NCBI GenBank assembly: GCA_024276305.1
Contig: JAJRXK010000041.1
Coordinates: 1-41,966, forward strand
Direction: 5' to 3'
DNA from: Candidatus Krumholzibacteriota bacterium
GTDB taxonomy: Bacteria; Krumholzibacteriota; Krumholzibacteriia; JAJRXK01
Length of the DNA stretch: 41,966 bases
Both the position numbers and the translations under genes were made by a program. Positions 6,835 to 16,000 of this stretch are shown piece by piece; the stretch's first letter is position 1; the number at the start of each line of letters is the position of its first letter. Below the pieces are notes generated by a model. It was not told where the DNA came from. It made no database searches and saw nothing but the letters and a program-made list of their open reading frames with translations.

Positions 6835-8361
6835 CTAGCAACGGCCCTGGTCGATGTCAACCGAGCCCTCGGGGGGTGTACGGCCCGCCACCGCCCTCCG
6901 CGCTGCGGCATGGAGATCGGCGCAGAACACCGCCGACCGGCCCCGGGCATGGAGCCACCGGCCGATCTCCCCCTCTTGGTCCAGATCGGCAGCGGCGGCC
7001 CCCAATCCGGCAATCTCACAGTTCGGGAATTCGTTCAGAAGGCGGAGCAGCCAAGCCCGGAGCTGCGGGCCCAGTGGCCGCACCGAAGCCACCACGATTC
7101 GGTCGAGAGGATCGAGTTCTGCCGCCTCCACCGAGGGCACTTCCGCGGCCGATTCGAGACAGAAGCTGCACCGGGGCGGAACGGCCCAGGCCTCCTCGAA
7201 CTCCGTTTGCAGAGGGTTTCGGCCTCCGCCGGACGAGGCGACGGCCTCCCCGACGAGGTCGAATCCTCGCGGGGGGCGGACCAGTCGATCAAGACTCGCC
7301 GCGTCCACCAGAATCCAGGACCTCGCACTTCCACCCCATCCCATTCGGCTCCACCAACCCCCGACCGCCGAGGCCAAGAACTCGCCGAGTTCCGAAGCCG
7401 AAGGGCCCTCCGCCGAAGTCGGCGACGGTGGCTGCAGACGACGGATCCGGTCCGCCGCGAGAGCATCATCCTCTCGGGGTGCCGCAAGGGCCTCGAGAAT
7501 CTCGGGGCGCAATCGTCCGACCGGGGTGGCGAGCAAGAGGAGATCGCAACCGGCATCGAGAGCCGCAACCGGAGCGGAGCCCGCGAAGCCTCCCATCTCG
7601 AGAGCGTCACTGAGAATCGCACCCTCGAATCTCCACCGTTGACGAAGCCACTGCCGAACGACGACCTCCGAAGCGGAGGTCGGACCCGCCTTCGGGTCGA
7701 GGAACGGAGCGCGAAGGTGAGCGACCATGAGCGCGTCGGCCTGGGCCTCGACCGCGGCGCGGAAGGGCCGGCAATCGACGGCCTTCCACTCCTCGGCGTC
7801 GACCTCGAGAGTGGGGAGAGACTCGTGGCTGTCGATGCTGACCGCTCCGTGCCCCGGCCAATGCTTCACGCAATGCCGCACCCCTCCGTCGCGGAGCCCA
7901 CGCATCGCCGCCAACAGATGCCGAGTCACCCCGTCGACCGTCGTCCCGAAGGCCCGGGTCGCGATCACCGGATTGCCGATGCGGTCGATGTCCGCCACCG
8001 GGGCCAGCACCATTCCCACCCCGAGCTCCCGGCAGCGCACCGCCCGCGCCCGGTGCACCCGGTTGGTGTAGTCGACCTCGTCGACCTGGCCCAAGCTCCG
8101 CGCGGAGACCGACGGGCCGAGGGCCGGCGCGAGTGGCGAGACCGCTCCTCCTTCTTCGTCCACCGCCAGGATGGCGGGATGACCCGTCGCCTCACGAACG
8201 GCATCCTGAACCTGGGCGCAGAGCTCGCGGAGCTGCTCGCTCGACCGCACATTGTGTCGCAGGAGAAGCACCCCCGGAATGCCTTCGCGGACCAGGACCT
8301 CGCGCTCGTCGGCTCGCAGTCGGGTACCCTCCAAACCCACCAACGCCCGCAGGGACTTCAA
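6835..8361 (-). CDS. nagZ: Beta-N-acetylhexosaminidase, GH3 (NagZ-like) with extra C-terminal region
   Basis: This cytoplasmic GH3 enzyme should remove non-reducing GlcNAc from GlcNAc-anhydroMurNAc during peptidoglycan recycling. Visible motifs are DEEGG (68-72), KHWPGHG (166-172), DSHESLP (177-183, with the Asp-His pair characteristic of NagZ) and SDALEM (251-256, predicted nucleophile Asp252). About 508 residues is far longer than typical NagZ (~340); the last ~200 residues form a separate unrecognised region. The likely start is TTG at 8361, overlapping the TGA of the SpoIID-like gene (TTGA); a GTG seven codons later is an alternative. The frame is open far upstream, but that part overlaps the SpoIID-like gene and is not real. 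The stop TAG lies 15 bp before tRNA-Asp. Confidence 0.88.
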   Translation of the reverse strand: MKSLRALVGLEGTRLRADEREVLVREGIPGVLLLRHNVRSSEQLRELCAQVQDAVREATGHPAILAVDEEGGAVSPLAPALGPSVSARSLGQVDEVDYTNRVHRARAVRCRELGVGMVLAPVADIDRIGNPVIATRAFGTTVDGVTRHLLAAMRGLRDGGVRHCVKHWPGHGAVSIDSHESLPTLEVDAEEWKAVDCRPFRAAVEAQADALMVAHLRAPFLDPKAGPTSASEVVVRQWLRQRWRFEGAILSDALEMGGFAGSAPVAALDAGCDLLLLATPVGRLRPEILEALAAPREDDALAADRIRRLQPPSPTSAEGPSASELGEFLASAVGGWWSRMGWGGSARSWILVDAASLDRLVRPPRGFDLVGEAVASSGGGRNPLQTEFEEAWAVPPRCSFCLESAAEVPSVEAAELDPLDRIVVASVRPLGPQLRAWLLRLLNEFPNCEIAGLGAAAADLDQEGEIGRWLHARGRSAVFCADLHAAARRAVAGRTPPEGSVDIDQGRC

Positions 8362-9710
8362 CGCAGCACCACCGCAGTCGGCTGGAGATCGTCGACGCTC
8401 ACCACCGAAGCTCCCCGGTAGTAGTGGGCCAGAATCTCCTCGGCGCTCTGTCCCCAACGCGCCCGCTGGAGCGCGCCGGTCTGACAGAGCCCCACCCCGT
8501 GCCCGAATCCGCCACCGTGGAGTTCCACCCCCACGAGCTTGCCATCGCGGCGGTGCTCGATGATGTCGAAGAGAGTGCTCCGTAGAATCGAGAAGCGTCC
8601 ACGCGCCGGGCGCAGGGCCCAGCGGATCCGATCTCCCCAGACTTCGAAATGGCCTCGATCGGTGAGGATGCCCAAGCGCTGCACTCGTCCGGACCGATCG
8701 CGGTCGAGGACCTCGAGCCCTTCGAGGACGCCGATCTCGCGGGGATCCAGGCTCTGCCCCACCAACTGCGGCAACTCCTGTCGCAGGATCTCTCCCAATT
8801 CGCGTGCGCTCCAACTCTCGGTCCACCGGAAGTGAGGGCTTGCGGCACAGGCCGTCCGACCGCGCCATCGATCGAGTCCCCCGACCAAGTAGGGCGCTCC
8901 TTCTTTCTGCCACACGTCCACGAGGTCGGAGGAATAGCCCCCGCAAGTGCTCGAGTAGTAAGCGCGAATGAGCCGTCCCTCGAAGGCCAGAACCCGGCCC
9001 GCAGTGGTCCGCACTGCACGGTCGGTGATCTCCGAGCTTCCGCTGCGTCCCCGGTAGACTTGATCGCCCACGTCGGCGCGCAGGTCGAATCCCTCCGCTT
9101 CCCAATGTCCCAGATGGGCGTAGGCGTAGGTGCGAGCGGCGATGGCCTGGGCCTGGACCGCAGTGAAGGCCTCCCCCTCGGGCCGACCGATCTCCCAGGG
9201 AACGACTCCTTCGAGATAGCGTTCGAGACCGACTTCTTCGACCAGAGTCAGGCCGGTCGAGCCCTCCTTGCGCACCACGAGGGAGCCCGCGTATCGATCT
9301 CCATCGAGGGTCCACAACTGGCCCTCGCTCCTCTCCAAGCGCAGGCGGGAGGGGCCGCGACGCCAGGGACCGTCGCCCTGACGACGCCATTCGATGCCGC
9401 CCGAAACGGGTCGAAACTCCAGAGACACCGAGCTGGGCCACTGCGCCAGACTCCGTCCTGCGCCGTCGCGCAGGACGCAGGCGCGCGCCGACTGAAGTGC
9501 AATCGCATCGACCCCGACCCGGAGACCGATGCGCACCGGCCGACGGCCCTGCCAGACCTCCCGCACCGCGGTGGTCGGATCGATGTGGTCGACCGGCGGC
9601 AGAGCCTGGGTCGACAGAGTGGTGGTGGGCCGTCCCCCACAAGCGCTGACCAGAAGCCCCACGCCCCAGAGAACGGTCGCGCAGAGGACGAGCCTCGAAT
9701 TCTGGTTCAT
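8358..9710 (-). CDS. SpoIID/LytB-domain lipoprotein (putative peptidoglycan lytic transglycosylase)
   Basis: 450 residues. The N-terminus ends in a lipobox (LLVSACGG), so the protein is a predicted lipoprotein facing the periplasm. The SpoIID domain is clear: YLEGVVPWEIG contains the Glu equivalent to the catalytic Glu of Bacillus SpoIID, followed by AVQAQAIAARTYAYAH, the TCGGYSSD segment, and GGGFGHGVGLCQTGA near the C-terminus. SpoIID proteins cleave glycan strands lacking stem peptides and leave 1,6-anhydroMurNAc ends, the substrate used by the neighbouring anmK and nagZ products. The ATG at 9710 overlaps the anmK stop (ATGA), and its own stop overlaps the nagZ start, so translation is coupled on both sides. 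LytB-type amidase enhancers share the domain, so an accessory role is the alternative. Confidence 0.88.
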   Translation of the reverse strand: MNQNSRLVLCATVLWGVGLLVSACGGRPTTTLSTQALPPVDHIDPTTAVREVWQGRRPVRIGLRVGVDAIALQSARACVLRDGAGRSLAQWPSSVSLEFRPVSGGIEWRRQGDGPWRRGPSRLRLERSEGQLWTLDGDRYAGSLVVRKEGSTGLTLVEEVGLERYLEGVVPWEIGRPEGEAFTAVQAQAIAARTYAYAHLGHWEAEGFDLRADVGDQVYRGRSGSSEITDRAVRTTAGRVLAFEGRLIRAYYSSTCGGYSSDLVDVWQKEGAPYLVGGLDRWRGRTACAASPHFRWTESWSARELGEILRQELPQLVGQSLDPREIGVLEGLEVLDRDRSGRVQRLGILTDRGHFEVWGDRIRWALRPARGRFSILRSTLFDIIEHRRDGKLVGVELHGGGFGHGVGLCQTGALQRARWGQSAEEILAHYYRGASVVSVDDLQPTAVVLR

Positions 9711-10882
9711 GTTTCTCGACGTCCCCAAGGGTCGTGAATGCTTCCCAGCACCAGTTGGTCTCGCGCGCCGGTGAGAAGGGCTCCACCCACCGACCGTCCC
9801 CGGAGAGCCTGCCCTCCGAGATAGGCGAAGTCGACGGCCTCCTTGGCATCGGGAGAAATCCCCAGGTCTTCGACACCTCGGATTTCGACCTCCGGCACTT
9901 CGGCTTGGGCTCGCTTCCACCAAGCTCGATTGTGGCGGCCACCGCCGGTGAGATAGCAACGCCACCTCGTCTTCCGGCGCCTCCACCCCGAAGCGAAGCG
10001 TTCCACGAAGCGAACCAAAGCTCTCACTTCGATGGCCACGACCGTGGCCAGCAGGTCTTCGACCGGTGCCGCCGGCATTGCCGACTCGAGAGCGGCGACC
10101 CATGCCTCTCCGAACTGTTCCCGACCGAAACTCCGTGGGAGCCCTTGGTCCACCCAATCCTCCCGCAGGAACTCTTCGACCACCCGATGGTTCACTCTTC
10201 CCCGGTCGGCGTGGGTTCCATCCTCGTCGTAGTCCCGACCCAAGTGGCGCCGGGCCAAGTGATCGAGAGGAAGGTTGGCCGGACCCACATCGCCGCAGAT
10301 CACTTCCTCCGGCCCCTGGCATCCGGCGGGCAGGAGCGTGATGTTCGCCACTCCCCCCAGATTCAGGATGGCACGGTCCTCGTCTTCACTTGATCGCAGC
10401 GCCAAGTCCACGAGGGGAGCCAGCGGAGCCCCTTGCGCCCCGACCCCCAGATCCGCGGCCCGAAACTCGTCGACCACCGGACATCCGAGATCGGCCGCCA
10501 GAACCGCACCGCAGTGCAGTTGCCATCCATGGGCCCGTGGCGCATCGGGACGGTGACAGAGGGTGACTCCGTGGGCCGCCACATAGTCCACCTTCACCGC
10601 CTCGCCCAGAGGCACCCCCAACACCCGGCGGACCGCACGCGCCTCGTCCCGGGCCAGAGAAAACCTCAACTCGCTGATTTCCGCGGCGCGAGCCTCCGCA
10701 CCCGCGGCCAGATCTCGCAGCCGTTCGACCTTCACCTCGGCGAAGGGCTCGACCACATGGCTCAGAACTCGGAGTTCGGACCAACGGTCCGGCCCTGGAA
10801 TTTCCACCCACGCCGCATCGATGCCATCGAAGCTGGTCCCACACATCAATCCGACCGCCTGCAGTCGTCGGTCCGGGATCAT
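9707..10882 (-). CDS. anmK: Anhydro-N-acetylmuramic acid kinase
   Basis: A 391-residue cytosolic kinase of the actin/hexokinase fold that converts 1,6-anhydroMurNAc plus ATP to MurNAc-6-phosphate. The N-terminal motif GLMCGTSFDGIDAAW (residues 11-25) is diagnostic for AnmK. Other family segments are AAHGVTLCHRP, VVDEFRAADLGVGAQGAPL, ILNLGGVANITLL, DVGPANLPLDHLARR, LTGGGRHN and the C-terminal EAVDFAYLGGQAL. The ATG at 10882 overlaps the preceding TGA (ATGA). The open frame continues upstream, but that part lies inside the lipoprotein gene. Together with murQ it supplies the two consecutive cytosolic steps of anhydroMurNAc recycling. Confidence 0.95.
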   Translation of the reverse strand: MIPDRRLQAVGLMCGTSFDGIDAAWVEIPGPDRWSELRVLSHVVEPFAEVKVERLRDLAAGAEARAAEISELRFSLARDEARAVRRVLGVPLGEAVKVDYVAAHGVTLCHRPDAPRAHGWQLHCGAVLAADLGCPVVDEFRAADLGVGAQGAPLAPLVDLALRSSEDEDRAILNLGGVANITLLPAGCQGPEEVICGDVGPANLPLDHLARRHLGRDYDEDGTHADRGRVNHRVVEEFLREDWVDQGLPRSFGREQFGEAWVAALESAMPAAPVEDLLATVVAIEVRALVRFVERFASGWRRRKTRWRCYLTGGGRHNRAWWKRAQAEVPEVEIRGVEDLGISPDAKEAVDFAYLGGQALRGRSVGGALLTGARDQLVLGSIHDPWGRRET

Positions 10883-12036
10883 GGTCCGCGCTGCTCCATC
10901 GCCCACTGATCCTGGGCCTCCTCGAGTGCAGCCTCCGCCGACCGGCGCCGATCCATGACCGCGGTCACCGCGCCCGACCAGAGTTCGAGAGCCCGACGCT
11001 CTCCCACCAAGGCCGGAAGAGCGAGAGCATCGACCTCGGAAAGGGTGTCCCGGCGAAGGGAGACCCAGGGCTCGGTCGCCCCCTCCCCGAGTCGCGCCGC
11101 GGCCTCCGCCGAAACGAGCCACCGTACCAGCGACTCGGCGAGTTCGGCATAGGGCGCCTGCCGTGGCTCGCAGAGGAGTCTGGCCTCCACCCAGGCCACC
11201 GGCCGGCCGCCCTGGGGCCGAGGCCAACCCATCCAAGTGCCTCCGTAATTCGAAGGGGCGCTGCTCACCCCCCCGGCCAGAAGGTGAGAATCCAACTCTT
11301 CGGTCGAATCGATTCGCGGCGCGCGACCGTGAAGACGAGCCAAGAACGACAAAGCTTCCACCGCTTCGTCACCGTCGAGGCGAAGCGTACCCCTCTGCGC
11401 ATCGAAAAAACGCATCCCACTCCCGACACTCAAGGCCAGGAAGGCCCAGGCTTCCACTCCCCGGTCATCTTGCCACAGTGCCACTCCGGAGAGCCGCTGC
11501 CCCAACCGGGCCAGAGCCGACCAGGACTGGAGATCCGGCCCGGACTCGATGGGCGCGGGCAGAGCGACGCCGTGGAGAGCGCCCCGCCAAGCCATTCCGT
11601 AGAGCTGCGCCTCGAAGAGACCCGTCTCATTCGCCGCCAGGGCCTCGGATTCCGTCCGCAATCCAGAGAGGGGCCGCAACCGCCGTGACTGGACCAGATC
11701 CCCGAGGTCGGAGGCCTCCACTTCCACCAACGCGTATTCGACCCCCGCTCCGAGAGGATCCTCGACCACATCCGCCAATACCTTCGCCCCATGAACCTCG
11801 CCCCACTCCCGGAGTCCCTCGTCGAGGCCCAGAGCCGGGCTGAGGAGAGCCACCCGGAGGGAAAGGACCTCGGACCTGGTCGTCGAAGCCCGCTCTTCAG
11901 CGGAGGGAGAATCCTCTCCCCGTTGGGAGCTTCGGTCCCCCGAGGACTCCGACTGGCAGGAGAAGAGCACCCCCACCGCCAATAGCGGAAGGAGTCGTGA
12001 CCACGCTGCGCGGAACCCTGATCCCGGGATCTTCAC
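10879..12036 (-). CDS. Putative extracellular solute-binding lipoprotein
   Basis: 385 residues from a GTG at 12036 that overlaps the murQ stop (GTGA), with GGAGGAGAG immediately upstream. The N-terminal segment LLPLLAVGVLFSCQSE is a lipoprotein signal with lipobox LFSC, followed by a Ser/Glu-rich linker of about 30 residues. The rest resembles family-1 sugar-binding proteins of ABC importers: FFDAQRGTLRLDGDEAVEALSFLARL, then a window with SNYGGTWMGWPRP, and a helical C-terminus. No transporter membrane or ATPase gene is adjacent. Given its place between murQ and anmK, capture of muropeptide sugars is a reasonable inference. Confidence in the family is moderate; confidence that it is a real lipoprotein gene is high. 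Confidence 0.75.
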   Translation of the reverse strand: MKIPGSGFRAAWSRLLPLLAVGVLFSCQSESSGDRSSQRGEDSPSAEERASTTRSEVLSLRVALLSPALGLDEGLREWGEVHGAKVLADVVEDPLGAGVEYALVEVEASDLGDLVQSRRLRPLSGLRTESEALAANETGLFEAQLYGMAWRGALHGVALPAPIESGPDLQSWSALARLGQRLSGVALWQDDRGVEAWAFLALSVGSGMRFFDAQRGTLRLDGDEAVEALSFLARLHGRAPRIDSTEELDSHLLAGGVSSAPSNYGGTWMGWPRPQGGRPVAWVEARLLCEPRQAPYAELAESLVRWLVSAEAAARLGEGATEPWVSLRRDTLSEVDALALPALVGERRALELWSGAVTAVMDRRRSAEAALEEAQDQWAMEQRGP

Positions 12037-12968
12037 CTCTCCTCCCTCGCCCCTGCTTCGAGGGCCCGAGCCAGCACTCCATCCGCCGCCGCCAGACGTT
12101 GCCGAGCATCGCCGACCCCGAGGGAGCATCGGGCCATGAGAATCGCCACCTTCACGTCGTCTCCACTCTCCTTCAGGAGAGCTGCGGCACGGTCGTAGTC
12201 GACTCCTGCCAGGTCCATGACCAGGCCCTTGGCTCGCTCCCGGAGTTTCTGACTGGTCGGAGCGACATCCACCATCAGATTGCCGTAGACCTTTCCGCAA
12301 CGCACCATGACCGCAGTGCTGAGCATGGTGAGCATCATCTTCTGCGCCAGCGCGGCCTTCATCCTCGTGCTTCCGGCGATGGCCTCGGGGCCGGTGACCA
12401 CTTCCACCACTCGGTCCACGCAATTCCGGGTCTCTCCATCCACCCGATTGCAGGCCAGTAAACAAGTCCAGGCCCCCCGCTCCCGAGCCCGCAGGGCCGC
12501 TCCCAAGGCATAGGGAGTGCGGCGGCTGGCCGAGATCGCGACCAGGACATCCCGATCGCCCAGGCCGTGGGCATCGACCGCTCGTGCTCCCCCTTCGGGG
12601 TCGTCCTCCACGCCCTCCTGGCTCTGCACCAGGGTGTCATGGCCTCCGGCGATGAGACCCACCACCCGGCCGGGGTCCGTGCTGTAGGTCGGTGGGCACT
12701 CGGCCGCATCGAGGACTCCGAGACGTCCGGAAGTCCCTGCACCGGCGTAGAACAGCCGGCCGCCCTTTCGAAAGCGCACCACGATTTCGTCGACGACCCA
12801 ACTCCAGTCGGGCAGGGCCGCATCGACCACATCCATCACGCTGCGATCCTGGGCGTGAATCCGCCTCAGGATCTCCAGGGAATCCAGAGTGTCGAGGTCC
12901 AGGGTGTCCGGATTGCGCGATTCGGTCGCCAAGGACCGCAGGGCCGCGTGAAGTTCTCGATCGTCCAT
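12033..12968 (-). CDS. murQ: N-acetylmuramic acid 6-phosphate etherase
   Basis: A 311-residue SIS-domain lyase that splits MurNAc-6P into GlcNAc-6P and D-lactate. AGAGTSGRLGVLDAAECPPT (75-94) is the MurQ signature, with Glu90 the likely catalytic residue. GVEDDPEGGARAV (119-131) holds the second conserved acidic site, and GPEAIAGSTRMKAALAQKMML is also typical. It is the first gene of the operon in transcription order, and its TGA overlaps the GTG of the lipoprotein gene. The ribosome site GGGGAGG lies inside a strong hairpin (12968-12997), which may limit its translation or separate it from the upstream protease gene. Confidence 0.96.
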   Translation of the reverse strand: MDDRELHAALRSLATESRNPDTLDLDTLDSLEILRRIHAQDRSVMDVVDAALPDWSWVVDEIVVRFRKGGRLFYAGAGTSGRLGVLDAAECPPTYSTDPGRVVGLIAGGHDTLVQSQEGVEDDPEGGARAVDAHGLGDRDVLVAISASRRTPYALGAALRARERGAWTCLLACNRVDGETRNCVDRVVEVVTGPEAIAGSTRMKAALAQKMMLTMLSTAVMVRCGKVYGNLMVDVAPTSQKLRERAKGLVMDLAGVDYDRAAALLKESGDDVKVAILMARCSLGVGDARQRLAAADGVLARALEAGAREER

Positions 12969-12997
12969 TCGGCCTCCCCGACGACGGGAAGGCCGAA
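12968..12997 (-). promoter_or_regulatory. Hairpin enclosing the murQ ribosome-binding site
   Basis: A 13-bp stem (plus-strand TTCGGCCTCCCCG at 12968-12980 against CGGGAAGGCCGAA at 12985-12997, one G-U/G-T mismatch) with a 4-nt loop. On the minus strand it contains the GGGGAGG ribosome site and reaches the A of the murQ ATG. No T-run follows, so it is not a canonical terminator. It starts 12 bp after the C25 protease stop codon. Confidence 0.65.
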
Positions 12998-13008
12998 GCT
13001 GCCCGTCG

Positions 13009-16000
13009 TCAGCGCATCACCACGATGCGTCCCATGTTGCTGCGGGCCGCGCGAGTGCCCGCCCCCACTTCGAGACGATAGAAGTAGGTGCCGTTGGCAA
13101 TCTCCGACCCGTCCGACGTGCGCCCATCCCAGGCGAGGCTGAGCTCGCCGCTCCCCAACGACAGCCCGTCGTCTCTCCTCTCGTAGACCATCCGCCCCGA
13201 GAGGTCGTAGACCGTCAGCCGCGCCCACTCTACCGCCTCCGAGGCGCGGGCGACAACGTAGATCGGCTGTCCACCGGCCAGTCGGGCTGGATTGGGCATC
13301 GGGTAGTGGGCCTCGATCACCAGAGGAGCTCCACCCACGGTCCCCGCACTCAACGGAATCGTTTCGGTCGCCGATCCCAGCGAAAGACTGAGCACCTGCC
13401 CGGTCGAAACCTCTGCCCGGGCGTCGAAGATCAAGGTCCAGTCCCGGCCCGAACCCGTCACGGTCACCGGCCCCACGGTCCCCCCGTCCAGGGTCACCGC
13501 GCCGAAGTCCGAGTTCTGGAGGTCGACCGGCGAGCTCAGGCGCACCTCCACCGCGATGGTCTGACCCACAGGAAATCCGGATCCCGCCGCGGGATCGAAG
13601 AGGCTGCCGTCCACGTAGATCTCGTGACCGAGGGTGACATGCCAGGTCTTTCGAGTCGGTCGGGTGTCGGGATAGGATCCGTCATGGATCGAGATCTCCA
13701 CGTCGTAGGTCTGCGGTAGAATGGGAAGGTTCAGATCATAGCTCCGCCGGCGAGGATCGGTGCCTGCCAATGGCTGGAGGAGCCCCGTGGAATCGCGCCC
13801 CTGACTGTCGACGATCTCCAACCGGGAGATTCCGGTCTCGTCGATCGCTTCGAGACGAAGGCTCGCCGTCGTCGCTCCCGCGTCCGCCACCAGATCTGCA
13901 CCTTCACTCAGCGCGCCTCCCGAATTCCACACCCGCAGGCGAGGCGGAGCTGCATCCATCCGCAGCAGAGGATCGCCGAGAAGGTTGTACTGCGCGATCA
14001 TCTCCGATTTTCGGAACACCGAACTGATGCCCACCGTATTGAGTTCGGCTTGGGCCAAGGCCTCACCCACGACCCACTGAGAGGCCAGCGGAGAGGAAAG
14101 CTGCCCCGTGGATCGGCCCTCCGCCCAGAAGACCGACGCGATCTCCTCCATGAACGTCGCATTGGGATTAAGGAACTCGAATCCACTACTGCCATAAGTT
14201 GCGATCGCCCCCTTGCCGGGCAGGGCGAAGAGGTACTCACCAATCGGAGTCCCCACTCGGCCCTCTTCCGCCTGCAGGAAGTCGCTGACATGGCAGCCCA
14301 TTCCGAAGAAGAGGAAGGGCTTGCCGACATTCTGTAGCGCTCCGAGAGCGTTGCGATTGACCATGGTCTCGTGGGCGAGCCGATTGAAGGCCGCGTGGCC
14401 CTGGTAGGAAACCATGAGCCACCCCTGAGAGAGCACTTCGAAGAGCCTTCCCTGACCCCGATTGGCATAGCAACTGGCAACACAGGGAGCGGTGGTGCAG
14501 CCGAGCTCGTCCCGGCAGCCCGAGGTGACCTCGTCCAGGTTGAAGTAGATTCCGCTCTGCAGAGTGTCGAGCGAAGTGCTGATCAGATTGGCGCTGCGTT
14601 CCTGACTGCGCCCGAATTCGACCTCGTCCGAAACGAAACCGTAGGTGCCTTGAGACGTTCCCAGATAATTGCTGCTGTAGGCATCGTCTGCGATCCAGTA
14701 ACTCCGGCGGCGCCAGTCATCACTCGCCCGGGGCTGCTCGTAGGCAAAGATCTTGTCCAGAGCGACCTGCAGCCCCTCGTTGTCCGCGACTGGCAGGCGC
14801 CCCACCAAGAGATCCGCCGTTCGATCGATGCGGTCCGGGAAGTCAGCCCGGGGATTCATGAATGCGTACCACTTGTCCGACGCCAGCAGCTCCGTCACTC
14901 CCAGGAACTGTTGGAGGTGGACTCGGGCCGGAACAAGATTGGGGCCCGCATCGGAGGTGATCTGACGCGCGTCTTCGTTGGCGTACCCGACCAGCAAGAG
15001 CGCTTCCGCTCCCCAGCTCACGTAGGCATATTCCACGAAGTCATGGATCGCCTCGGGGGACTGCAGCCCTCCCGAAAAGTCGTCGTAGATCTGTTGGACG
15101 TCCACATAGCCGACCCGCCACCCGTAGCCGAGATCGTGATCCTGACGCCACTGGACCCAACTCTGCATCTTGTCGGCGAAGACCGCCGGCCCCACCGCCA
15201 ACACCTGAAGATCGTTCGCGGTATCGAAGACCGATGGGATGTTGTCCGTCTCGATGTCCTGATTGCGCAGAACATCCAGCCGAATCAGAGGCGAGGCCCG
15301 AAAACTTCGTTGCTCGCCCGCCACCTGCGGAACATGCAGGGAGAGGGTGAAGGTTCCGTCCCCAGCGTCCACGACATTCTGCGGCGACAGGGTGATGGCC
15401 CTCGGCCTCCGCGGATCGGTGACTTCGAAGAGCAGGAGATCTCCACGATCGAAGCCGGTCGCCTCGATGTCCACATTCACCCCGGTCGCTCCGGTGGAGA
15501 ACTCCAGATCACTGAAGGCGGCCCGGTACATCGAAGCGTAGTCCACGGTGATCCGACCCAGATAGGTTCCCACCCGCGCCGAACTCCCGTTCAGAACGTG
15601 ATCCATTCCCAAACGTACGAACCCATCCGGGAGCGCACTCGCGGGAACTTCGGCTCTCAGCTCGTGCAACACTCTGTAGAGCGCCAGATCCGAGTTGATG
15701 GTCATCAAGTCGATCCGGCCATTCAGACCCTCGAGGTAGAAATCCACGGGGTGAGGAACATTGGTGTTCATCGACCGCGACGTCACGGTCCAGGCCCATC
15801 GCACATTCGAATCGGGAACCGCAGCGAAGACCGGCACCGCGCGCTGCACATTGACTTCGTCCCAATCGTTCCAGTGGTAGCGTTCCACCGTCGGATCCTT
15901 GGGGTTCTGTTGAAAGGCCGCGTCCCCGGTGAAGGTCCTGGTCTTGCGAAACATCGATTGGGGACTGCCCTGAGATGGGCCCAAGGTTTCGACCGGCATT

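Noticed and set aside
6835-9942. A single 1035-codon minus-strand open frame
   Set aside because: Only the part downstream of 8361 is NagZ. The upstream part is Arg/Gly/Ser-rich text overlapping the SpoIID-like gene in another frame and has no domain.
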